Shown here piece by piece: positions 44,101 through 55,196 of a stretch of 64,000 nucleotides of DNA. The position numbers and the translations under genes are program-made. The notes below the pieces were generated by a model that did no database searches, had not been told where the DNA came from, and worked only from the letters and a program-made list of their open reading frames with translations. Every line of letters begins with the position of its first letter. Position 1 is the first letter of the stretch. Source of the DNA: Eucommia ulmoides (Eukaryota; Streptophyta; Magnoliopsida; Garryales; Eucommiaceae); NCBI GenBank assembly GCA_016647705.1, contig CM028334.1:4960046-5024045 (forward strand). The letters are read 5' to 3'.

Positions 44101-46397
44101 TAGATGAGACTAAATTAAAGTACTTCTTTGACTTGAAAGTTTTTATTAATTTGGTTGATTTTTAGGATCTCTCATCAACTATACTTAAATATAACTTATA
44201 TTTTTGTATACCTGTTAATAGATTAATGTCATCAAAATAATTAAATTTATTTAAAATATAAAGATATTATATAAAGTTCTCTATTCAATGATTTTTTTTA
44301 GATTAGTTTATTTTTGGAGTAATTGTAGTTTATTTTTGCATTTAAACTTATTTTCACTTAACTTCATTCTACTCTCTGGTTTCGAGTAAATGCATTTTTT
44401 TCTCGTCAAATCTAACAAAATTGATAAAAAGATTAAAATGCTCCTGATTAAAGCAACATCCTCAATTTTGAAAGATAAATTGACTACTCAAATAAATTTT
44501 GTTTTCAATAATGGATATATACATGGATTTTTGTCATAAAATATTAATTTGAAATCAAAATTTTGATAAAAAAAAAAATATTAAGAAATGACGCCAAAAT
44601 ATCTTATACTCTTTTAGAAAAAAATAAAAATTTACATGAAAATTTAATTTTTTAAAACACAAAATTAATATTTGTTTTTATCTTTTTTAATAATTTATAT
44701 AAACTTTTCTATATTTAAGAGTAACTTCAATCCAAATAGTTATTTTAATTAGCTAAAATATCATTTTGGTTCATGAATAGTGTTTTACCTAATAAAAATT
44801 TAAAGTTGTCCAACTTTGCTAACCAAATGAATTATCTATTAATATTTTTATTTTAAATTTGGCTAAGCAAACATTTACCTAGTGGGGTGGAGTAAATAAC
44901 ATTGATCTTGAATAGTCAAATTGGTAGTTAAAAGCTCCTCCAACTAACGTAGAAATAGCTCTTGAAATAACTATTAGAGCATCTCCAACAGGCATGTCAA
45001 ATTTGACATGCCATTTATCAAATATGACACATGAATAGTACCATAGCACACCTAAATTTAGAGTGCGTGCTACAACAAATGTGCCAAAAATAGTTTGCCA
45101 TTTTTTAAATGTATTTTTATATTAAAGTTAAAAAATAAAAATTAACTTAGAATTAATTGTATTTTTTAAATATATTTTTGTAAAATTAAAAGTAGAAATT
45201 ACTTAAAAATATTTAATATTATGTATTTTTGTTATGCGCTTTGATTTTTTTAGCTTAAATTAAATTATAAAATAAAAAACTCTAAAATAACCCAATGTTA
45301 ATCCAACTCTAATTAAATCTTTATCTCATATTCACATTCAACCATTAAAATAAAATAAGAGGGAGAGTATTACATATATCAAATATTAGGTGGAGAGTAT
45401 GTGCGAGACACGTGTCTGTTATCTTTTTTATTTGACATATTTATAATTTTTTATATTACTTGTTCATTAAAGGCCATACTAAAAATATGTATATTATTTT
45501 TTTTTCTTAAAAAACAGTGAAGAAATATGGTATATAAAAATTTCTTATTTCTTATAATATTAAATGTTGAAAGTTGTTTAAAATAATTATTAGAAATCAC
45601 TTAATGTAAAAAAATGATATGGTTAGCTAAAAAATTGAAATTAAGTTGAATACAGACATTATGCTCTAAATTAAATGATGATAAAAAAAAAAAAAAAAAA
45701 AAAACATAAATATAGTGCAAGTGAAACTTATCATGTCTATTAATTAGGGGTGTAAATGTTTCCCGAAAATCCAACCCATCTCGCCCTACTTGTCTGACCC
45801 GATGGCAGGGTCGGTCGGTTAGGAGTAATTTTTTTTCCTTTCATCTGAACCCAAAAATATTTCGGCTCGGGTACCCATCCTCCCATATCTGATGCACCCA
45901 AACCCACCCGAACCCTAAACCATAATAATATATATTTACCAAATACTCCCTTAAACATGAGATATTACGAAAAGATCTCATATATAAATATGACCCTAAT
46001 CAGATTCAGATTATTCCATTTCCAAATTCCAACCATAGCGTCAGTCTCCTCCTCCTGCTCTCTCTCTCAATCCCAGAGTCGTCATCGTTGTCTATCAAAC
46101 CCTAATAGATGATTAGTCCCTCAATGATTCATGTGTCGATGATTCATGCGGTGATGATTCATGCGTCGTCTAATAATCATGCGTCTATCAAACCCTAGTA
46201 ATCTCAACGTCGATGATTCCTGTGACGCTGTTGTTTGTCGTCGTCGATGGCTCCTGCTCCTCAATCGCAATTTAGTAATACTATTGATTTATTTTATATG
46301 CTATAATTAAAAAAATAAATGATTGATGATAATAATTCCATAAAATATATGAAAGTACAAAAAAAATAAAATCTATAACTATTATGAAAGTAAAAAA
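44101..46397. other. AT-rich intergenic DNA with transposon scraps
   Basis: No gene. 44965-45010 (GAGCATCTCCAACAGGCATG) is the kind of end seen in common plant MITEs. 45747-45915 starts AGGGGTGTAAATG and is rich in CCGACCC/GGGTCGG, so it is probably a truncated hAT element. 46110-46240 has short ATGATTCATGCG repeats. Confidence 0.4.
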
Positions 46398-46406
46398 TAA
46401 AATCTA

Positions 46407-49026
46407 GGGAAAAAATTTCTGCGGTCCCAAATGGCCAAAAAATAACTTTTCAAAGACCATGGATTTTTGGATCAGCCCAAAACCCCCACGAAATGGGATT
46501 ACAGATTTTACCCCTCAAAAGATTTGTAATTTACAAATCCATGCCCTTTGGTGGGCCCCGCCACCTCTCTCTTTCTCTGTGCAGGCAGTGGGTAGGCGAG
46601 CCCCACGCTTGCTCTCTCTCTCTCTCTCCTATCTTTTCTCACCGATCTCTCTCTCTCTCTCTCTCTCTTCTCTTCTCTCTCTCTCTCACTCACTCACTCA
46701 CTCACTCAAGGTTTAGACCCTAAAAAGGGCTCATTCCCTTTTCTCCCATTTTCATTTTACTCCATTTATTTAAGAATTCTTCAATTTCAAACTCCCATTT
46801 CTTTATTTTTCAATTTCACACCTTTTTCTTTATTCAATTTTTCTTTTTTTTTTTTTTGTATTTTTGGAACAAATAAAATTAAACAAAACAAATTCAACTG
46901 TAAAATAAAGCATAATTATTTTTATTTTTTTGCGGGACAGTCAAAATATCGTGTCTACAGCCTCTTCAAATTTTTTTGGATTTTTATAAATATTGACGGT
47001 TCGAATTGCGGGACGGTCAAAATGTCGTGTCTTATTTATTGATAGTTTGGTTTTCTGATTGTTTCCATTCTATGGATATCTATCTAATTATATTTAGTAG
47101 ATATTTACTTAATGAATATTTAAATAGATATCCACTTAATGAATATTTAAGTAGATATCTACTTAATTGATATCTAAATAGATATTCACTTAACTGAATT
47201 TTAAAATTAATTTAAAGGAATTTTTTAATTTAGATATAATTTAATATTTATTTATTTTATATTTTAAAATGTTCATAGAATATTTAAAAAAATAAACTAA
47301 AATTAAAATTAAAATAAGTGAAAAATAATGTAAGTGGATATCTACTAAATATAATTAAGTGAATATCCATTATGGATATCCAAGTGGATATTCACTTAAT
47401 TGATTTTTAAAATTATTTTAAAGGAATTTTTAATTTAAATAATATTTAATATTTAATTTTTTTATATTTTAAAATCTTCTTAGAATATTTAAAAAAAAAA
47501 ATTAGTGGATATCTATAAGTTTTGTAGAAACACAGTTAGTTCTATAATATTTAGTGGATATCTACTTAATTTCACCTACAAGTCTTGTAGAAACACAATA
47601 AGTTTTACAATGTTCAGTAAACATCTACTTAATTTATTTTCAGTAGATATCTACTTACATTGTTTTTCACTTATTTTAATTTTAATTTTAGTTTATTTTT
47701 TAAAATATTCTATGAACATTTTAAAATATAAAAAAAATATTAAATTATGTTTAAATTAAAAAATTCTTTTAAATTAATTTTAAAATTCAGTTAAGTGAAT
47801 ATCTATTTAGATATCCATTAAGTGGATATCTACAAAATGGAAGCAATCAGAAAATCGAACCATCTATAAACATATTAAGTGGATATTCACTTACTAAAAT
47901 ATAATCAAGTGGATATCTAAATCAAAAACTGAACCATCAACACATTTTTCATGAAATTTGGATAACTCAATACAAAACGATTCACAAATTAAAAAAAAAA
48001 AAAAAAACAACTTAACAAGTATTGTTTTCATTTGCCAACTTTGGTTATGTTCAGAAGATATCTACTAAAGTATACTTACATTGTTTCATTTTGTCGACTT
48101 TTGTTCTATTCAGAAGATATCCACTAAGGATGTCTATTTATCAGTAGATATCTACTGAATTTTTAAAATAATATGTTGATTCACATTTTCTTAGTGGTAT
48201 TAATTCATTCAACCATATAGATTTTGTCTTCACACAGTAACACTCAATTCAATAGTAGACATCCTTAAATATTCTATGAACATTTTAAAATATAAAAAAA
48301 AAATTAAATTAAAAATTCATTTAAAATAATTTTAAAAATCAATTAAGTAGATATCTACTTAAATATTCATTAAGTAGATATCTACTAAATATAATTAAGT
48401 AGATATCCACTTAATGAATATTTAAGTAGATATCCAGAAAATTTTGAAGAGGCTGTAGACACGACATTTTGACTGTCCCGCAAAAAAAAATAAAAATAAA
48501 AATAATTATGCTTCATTTTACAGTTGAATTTGTTTTGTTTCATTTCATTTGTTCCAAAAATATATATAAAAAAAAAAAATGGAATAAAGAAAAAGATGTG
48601 AAATTGAAAAATAAAGAAATGAGGGTTTGAAATTGAAAGAATGCTAAATAAATGGAGTGAAATGAAAATGGGAGAAAAGGAAGTGGACCCCTTTTTGGGT
48701 CCAAACCGTGAGAGAGAGAGAGAGAGAGAGAGCAGACGTGGGGCCCGCCTGCCCACTACCTGCACAGCCCCTAGAGAGAGAGAGAGGCGGGGCCCACTGC
48801 CTGCACAGCCCCAGAGAGAGAGAGGGGCAGCGGGGCCCACCCTTGTCGGCTAGTGTGTAACAAAAAAAGGTTATGAAGAGGGTAATTTTGTCATTAAAAA
48901 ATGTGAGTAGGACTCTCAATCAATTTTTATTTTTTATTTTTAAATAAGAGTTAAAAAGTTGTTTTTATTTGTATAGGAGTAAAAAAATTGTTGCTTCTCC
49001 AAATAAGAGCTTTGGAGGAAAAAACC
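46407..49026. mobile_element. MULE E with long inverted repeats
   Basis: An exact 9-bp duplication TAAAATCTA flanks it (46398-46406 and 49027-49035). The left end is GGGAAAAAATTTCTGCGG. From about 46540 to 46990 the sequence pairs with the reverse complement of 48430-48870, roughly 450 bp, with shared words such as GGGCCCCGCC, GTCCCGCA and TGTAGACACGA. A CT/GA microsatellite and Ser/Leu-rich or Arg/Glu-rich frames (46459-46720, 48641-48850) come from simple sequence. The centre (46990-48430) is an array of AGTAGATATCTACT. No transposase. Confidence 0.85.
46990..48430. repeat. Array of the palindrome AGTAGATATCTACT in MULE E
   Basis: Tens of copies of GTAGATATCTACTTAA, GTGGATATCCAC-like and half-site forms, joined by AATGAATATTTAAG spacers. 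The core 14-mer is its own reverse complement. The array is itself roughly palindromic about its centre, so the whole of MULE E could fold into one long hairpin. Confidence 0.8.
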
Positions 49027-49523
49027 TAAAATCTATTACTATTATGAAAGAACAAAAATAAAGTTTATAACTATCAAAAGTATGAAATTAATATAAATTT
49101 TGTTCTAAATAAAGTGAAAAATATCATCTATTATTTTCAATGTGTGCTTTAAAATTACTTAAAATTCTTAAATTAAATATCTATATTTATGTTTGTATTT
49201 ACATAATTTTTTAAAGAGATTTTTAATGAGACCCCCATTTTTTTAATTAGATATTAGAATGGCCCCAATAATCAAGTCAAAACAAAGAAAAATCCATGTA
49301 ATTATTTATATTAGGAGAAAACCCTAAGAATACACAACATAGTCTTTACGCGCGGTTGGGCAAAATCGCAGTTTTCATATATTTTTTGAAACAATATCAA
49401 ACTAAATAAGAAAATTACAACCAAATTCATTCATTCAAAACTGCAAAAATAGAAGAGCTTGTATTGATTATACTTTCTATTCCTATTTTCTAAACCACGA
49501 CTCTCTCTCTAAACAAACCCTAG

Positions 49524-49706
49524 CCTCTGGTGCTCTTCAATTGGACCATCGACGACCGTCTGGTTCTCGTCTTTCTCGGCTTGATCACTGCCTTCGCGCT
49601 CTTCTCGACTCACGTGTGGCTGAACGTCATAGTTTCCGTGGCGCTTGGGGTTGCATTGGTCTACTTTCAGAGAGAGAGCGCACCATCTTTCGGCAGAGAG
49701 AGGTGA
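49524..49706 (+). pseudogene. Captured PRA1-family gene fragment
   Basis: An open stretch of 60 codons reads PLVLFNWTIDDRLVLVFLG, then LITAFALFSTHVWLNVIVSV, then ALGVALVYFQ. This is the pattern of the C-terminal membrane pair of plant PRA1 (prenylated Rab acceptor) proteins, small ER/Golgi membrane proteins that bind prenylated Rab GTPases. The family consensus near the start is FNRTIDDR, as I recall it. An in-frame TAG precedes the stretch and TGA ends it at 49704-49706. Only about a third of a PRA1 protein is present, so it is a transposon-captured piece. A second frame runs on to a donor-like CAG|GTTCG at about 49860. Confidence 0.65.
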
Positions 49707-49869
49707 AGATGATAAGAACGAAAAAAATCCTCTCTTCGGTACGTCCGATTATTCTCGGTTCTAGATTATTGTATCCACTTGAAGAAGCTAAGTTGCTGTC
49801 TCTCATCTCATCCCAGTTTCCATCCCAATGGACCTCCAATCGCTTCTTGGATATTTACCAGGTTCGTTG

Positions 49870-50731
49870 AATTTTGATTTGATTCTCTCTTCGGTTACCG
49901 AGAAACGCAGGAAAATGATGTAACATAGATGATGTTGTATCATATTATATGCTTTTTATGTCAGATAGTATGACATTTAGATTTCTTATGGAAGTAACAA
50001 AACACTTGATGATAATAGTCCCAGAGGATCGTATAGCCAGGTTTGAATTGGATTGTTCGTCGTGTTAATTTTATTTTAATTGCCAAAAAATTGAATTGAG
50101 TGATGGTGCAATATTACTGATTTTTGGTTTAATTTTAGCTTGCGAAGACCTTGTTTGATTTTGTTCAATTTGGGGGTACACTGATTGTTTGATCTTGTTC
50201 AATTTGCAGTTTCAAACCCCTTATTGTGTTGAATTATAAATTTCTAAAAAAAAGTTGACAAACTAAAACCATTTTTTAAAAAAAATTATGAACTGAAACA
50301 TCAATATTCCAAGTTTTTCATTCTCGTTTGTTCGATCGATAAAGATGTTCCCAATTTTTTAGGAATGGATCGGGTAATTTTTATTGAGTGAATATTGATG
50401 TACAGTTATAATTGGTTGATTATTTAATCTATATTTTGGAATTGGGTGAATATTTTACTGTACAGTTATAATGGTTGAATATTTACTGTACAGTTATAAT
50501 TGGTTAACTATTTTACTGTATGGTTATAATTGGGTGAATTTTTGTTGCACAACTTCCATGAATTGAATGTTGATGTACAGTTATAATCAGATGTGCAGTT
50601 ATAATTGGTTGATTATTTACTCTACATTTTAGAATTGCTTGAATATTTTACTGTATAGTTATAATGGTTGAATATTTACTGTACAATTATAATTGGTTAA
50701 ATATATTACTTTACAGTTATAATTGGTTGAA
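49870..50731. repeat. TACAGTTATAAT motif array in C-outer, left part
   Basis: From about 50390 to 50720, units such as TTTACTGTACAGTTATAAT and TTGGTTGAATATT repeat some ten times. ACTGTACAGT within them is self-complementary. The same words occur in MULE D (28320-28450), in C-inner (51830-52100) and at 60560-60760. No coding region is seen in this stretch. Confidence 0.75.
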
Positions 50732-51180
50732 TTTTTTATAGAGATTTTTAATTAGACATCTACTTTTTTATTACATATTAAAATGGGCCCCAATAATCAA
50801 GCCCAAACCAAACAAAACCCATATAATTATTTATATTTGGAGAAAACCCCAAATATTTCAGCAACATTCTTCACGCGCGGCTTTGGCAAGAAATTGGGGG
50901 TCAATGTATTTTTTGAAACAACATCAAGCTAAACAAGGGAATAGCAACCAAAATCACACATTCAAAGCTGTAAAAATGGAAGATATTGTGTTGATTATAC
51001 CATATATTCACAGTTTCTATTGCCCTAATTTGCAAAACGAAAAAACAGCAGCGGCTTGGCAAGTTCTGCAAACGAACAGCAGCAAGTCAGCAACGATTCT
51101 TGTTCTTTCAACCGGTATGTGTCCTAACTCTCCATTATCTTTTTTTTTTGTCCAACCGGCATGGGAAGTTCCAAAATGCA

Positions 51181-51720
51181 GTGGGAATTAGATATGAAAT
51201 CACCAGTTTAATTGTGGAATTCTAGAGAGAGTAGTGGGTCTTGAATTTTTAGAGAGAGAAACCGCATGAACATGCCGAACAAGCAGATTTTGTTCTTCAA
51301 ATTTAATATTTCTCCTTCTAATTTATTTTTGTCCATTATCTTCTTTGTTTTGTCCAACTTCCATTATGCAGTGGGAATTAGATCTAAAAGTTGCATTTTA
51401 ATTGTGCAATTCTAAAGAGAGAAACGTGGGTCTTGAATTTTTAGAGAGAGAAACAGCATGAACAAGGCCCACTGTAGAATTTGTTCTTCAAATTTAATAT
51501 TTCTCCTTCTAATTTATTATTTTTGTCCATTATCTTCTTTGTTTTGGCCAACCATCATGGGAAGTTCCATTATGCAGTGAGAATTAGATATGAAAATTGC
51601 ATTTTAATTGTGCAATTCTAGAGAGAGAGTTGTGGGTCTTGAATTTTTAGAGAGAGAAACGGCATGAGCAAGGCCACTGCAGAATTTGTTCTTCAAATTT
51701 AGAATTTGTCCTAATTTTAT
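51181..51720 (+). repeat. Tandem repeat of about 190-205 bp before the C transposase
   Basis: Three units start at about 51181, 51371 and 51577. Each has GGGAATTAGATATGAAA, GTGGGTCTTGAATTTTTAG, AGAGAGAAAC and TTTAATATTTCTCCTTC. They lie between the left end and the transposase start, in the likely promoter or 5' UTR. Confidence 0.75.
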
Positions 51721-52237
51721 TTTCCACATTCTTTGAAACAGTTATACATTGTTGAATATTACTTGGGTCAATTCTTGATTTTGCACATAATTACTTTGTT
51801 GAATATTACTATAAAGCTATTTTTGGACTGAATATTTATATACAGTTATAATTGGTTGAATATCGATGTATAGTTATAATTGTGTTAAATATTACAATAC
51901 AGTTATAATTGGACATAATATTAATATACAATTATAATTGGTTGAATATTGATGTACAGTTGTTATTACGGTAAATATGACTATACAGTTATAATTAGAA
52001 TGAACATTACTATACAGTAATAATTGATTCAATATTTTTGATGTACCGTTATAATTGGGTTGAATTTTAATATACAGTTACAATTGATTGAATTTTTTAT
52101 TGTACAACACGCATTGTTGAGCAACAGTTTCATTGGAAAATATTATGGGCCTAAAGCCTTTCATGTTTGAGTATTGTAGTACAGTTATTTTTTGGCTGAA
52201 TATTTGATGTATGTCTAAAATTGTTTGAACAGACTAG

Positions 52238-54293
52238 ATGCCTGTTGGAGAGAGTAGCGGAAATGTAACTAGAACTAATAGTGATTACTACAACGAAAAT
52301 ACAGGGAGTGACGAAGATGAAAATTTATTGATACCGTACCGCCCGAATAAGTCGACAACAATGTCTGCTGATTGGAGGTATTTAATTCGTGAAGTAGGAG
52401 AAGTTTTTAAAGGTGGGGCTAATGATTTTAGGGAATGTTTGATAAAGTATTCTATTGAAATTGGGTTCAAATTTGATTATCATAAGAACGAACCATCTCG
52501 TGTTGTAGCATATTGCGTATATAAGATTGAGCGAGGATGTGAATGGTTCGTACGTGCAAGCATCGATAGTAAGAATGAATTTTTTTACATCAAGAAAATA
52601 AACAATATTCATACGTGTGGTGCTGCAGTTAGAACCAGGCAAAATGGTAGAATTAATTCCAAAATTGTGTCAAATTGTATAAAAAACACGCTAAAGATTC
52701 AACCACTAAAACGCCCTATTGATGTCGTCAAAGAATTTAAAAATAACTATGGGTTGGACATAAGTTATCACCATGCATGGTGGGGGGTTGAAAAAGTTAG
52801 AGAAAATGTTTTTGGGGATTATCGTAGTGTATACGACGAGTTGAGATGGTACAAAGAAGTGTGCATGGAGACAAACCCGGGAACCTGTTTTGAAATTGAA
52901 TATGATATGAGTACTGGTTGTTTTAACCGACTTTTTGTTTCATTCGGTGCTAGCATAGCAGGGTTTAAATATGTACGACCTCTATTATTTCTCAACGGAA
53001 CGTTTCTGAAAGCAAAGTATAAAGGCACGTTGCTTGGCGCGACCGGCAAAGACGGAAATAACGATAAGCGAGGGTAAAAAATCTAGTTGTTTTTTGACGT
53101 GCTAATCAATTTGTCGTTGTTGTATACGATGTAATATTCTTGTTATACAGCGAAAAAACAATTATTACTGTTAATTTAGTAATAATATTTGATGTACATT
53201 GAATATTATTTATATTGAATAACTAGACTTTTGTCATTTGCCGACAGGTATATATCCATTGGCTTTTGGAATCGTTGACTCAGAAACGGAAGTCCACTGG
53301 GAATGGTTTCTAAAACATCTACTTAATGTTATACCACCGGAACGAGTAATGACATTCGTATCTGATCGACATGCAGGGTTAATAAAAGCTGTGAAAAAGG
53401 TATTCCTAGATGCATACCATTCATTTTGTTTGAACCACTTAACAATGAATTTGAAGGAAAAAATTGGAGCTCGTTTACCAGTGGTAAAACAACGGTTGTT
53501 GTGATTGTTACGTGAGTGTTACAAAGCAAAAACGGAGTACGACTTTTACACACTATTGGCAGATCTAAAAGCAGAGGGATCCAAGTATATTTCTAATTGG
53601 GTTGATGATTTGCCTAGAGAGAATTGAACAAATGCGTTCTTCAAAGGTCGAAGATACGGTGAATTAACATCCAACGCCGTAGAGTCATTCAATGGATGGA
53701 TTGCTGAAGCTAGACACCTGCCAATTCACAAAGTTTTCGATCGAATTCGTTTTGACTTAATGGAACAACAGACAAAACGGCGTAACGTGGCTTCGGGGGT
53801 GAACAATATTCTGTGTAAGATAATCGAGAAACAAATGCTAAAAAGATTGGAAGAATGCAGGACATGGGTGGTGCGTGAATCTGTGAATGGAGTTTTCGAG
53901 GTCCAATCAGACCCTTCTGTACTCGTGGACCTAAAAAACCAAACGTGTTCTTGTTTCGATTGGAGGGACAACGGGATACCGTGTGCACACGTTTGCGCTG
54001 CTATTACAAAGACCGGTAGAGATTTGAACTCATATGTAGAGGATTACTTCCACATGTCCTTTTACCGTTTAAGTTACGAGGATGGAATTTTTGCTGTGCC
54101 AAATTCGGGGAAGAAAGAGATGAAACAAGAAGATATTGTAATACTACCACAAGTTACCAAACGACCTAGGGGGCGACCGAAGAAAACGAGGATCCCATCA
54201 AATGGAGAATTCAAGAAAGGAACATTGAAGTGTAGTCGCTGCGGTGGGAAAGGACACAATAGGAAAATATGCAAAGAACCCGAACCCATATGA
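52238..54293 (+). pseudogene. MudrA-type MULE transposase of C-inner, few lesions
   Basis: The start at 52238 gives MPVGESSGNVTRTN. In order: MuDR N-terminal domain (FRECLIKYSIEIGF, CEWFVRA), catalytic core, SWIM finger (CSCFDWRDNGIPCAHVCAA) and zinc knuckle (CSRCGGKGHNRKIC). The second Asp (FVSDRHAGL) and the Glu (SNAVESFNGWI) are present. The first catalytic Asp is Asn: codon AAC at 52994-52996 in LFLNGTFLK, where the B copy has Asp. Stops TGA lie at 53502 and 53625. One intron, 53064-53247, fits the family reading (GNN then GIYPLAFG) only if its donor was GTAAGC; it now reads ATAAGC. All four lesions fit single transitions. It cannot make active transposase as it stands. Confidence 0.85.
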
Positions 54294-54299
54294 GATGAC

Positions 54300-55196
54300 A
54301 TCATTTATTAGACTTTCATTATTTTTTGGAGCAACAATTTCTATTTATTTTTGAACAATTCGACATTCATGTGGATGTTTTCATGACTAGAATCGTTTTA
54401 TCAATTGTTTTTTTTTTATGATTTGCTATGCTAATTTTATGTTTTGATTATATTCTTGTGCCAAGTAAAAAAAAATTGGTGACAAAAAATTTCGATTATT
54501 TTAACCAAATTACGTAATATTTTAATGAAGATGAATTAAATGATTAAAAGACACGAATATTCAGCGCATACAATGATTTATTAAGCAAATAAAAAACAAG
54601 GAGTAATAGATGAATATTACTTCACAGTAATATTTTATTGTAGTGGAATAATTAATACAAAATAAATTTTTATTCAACTCGAATTCCGGAAGATCCGGTA
54701 GTTAGATGTGTATCCACGGAGTACAATATGTATATGACTTTACAGTAATTTTTATTGTAGCGAAATAATTAATATACAGTAATTTAGGTCAGGACTAGAC
54801 CATGAATGAGGGAAGTGACAGTTACCAAGCGAGACCTAAAAGACTTTAACAAACAGTCCAAATGGTGGTACAAAGCACACGGATGGTGCTCTGCCCTCAA
54901 CAATTATCAACTCACAACAATTACTGCAAATATTAATTTACAATATTTTTTATTGCACCGAAATAATTAGTTCACAGTAAGTTTTAATAGAACAAACAAT
55001 TGTGTCTGATAACATTACTCGACTTAGACATTTCATGCATAAACTTGATTAAGAAACAAGAGATACACACACGCATCGAGATTAGTCATGAACCATATCC
55101 ATCATAAAAAAGTCAAAACGTCAAACAAGTGTAGAAACAAGTAAATCATTTAATCAAAATAATATAAAAAAAAATTGTAAACAAAACCCATCACGC
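54300..55196. other. Spacer between the convergent C-inner genes
   Basis: No gene. AT-rich, with scattered TTTACAGTAA words (54620, 54750 and 54930) of the C/D motif family. The 3' ends of both genes meet here, and overlapping transcripts could form. Confidence 0.4.

Noticed and set aside
46459-46723. Ser/Leu-rich frames in MULE E
   Set aside because: CT microsatellite; the mirror-image Arg/Glu frame occurs in the inverted arm at 48.7 kb.
53064-53247. A genuine AT-AG (U12-type) intron in the C transposase
   Set aside because: The start ATAAGC does not fit the U12 donor consensus (ATATCC); a mutated GTAAGC donor is simpler, though sister copies would decide.
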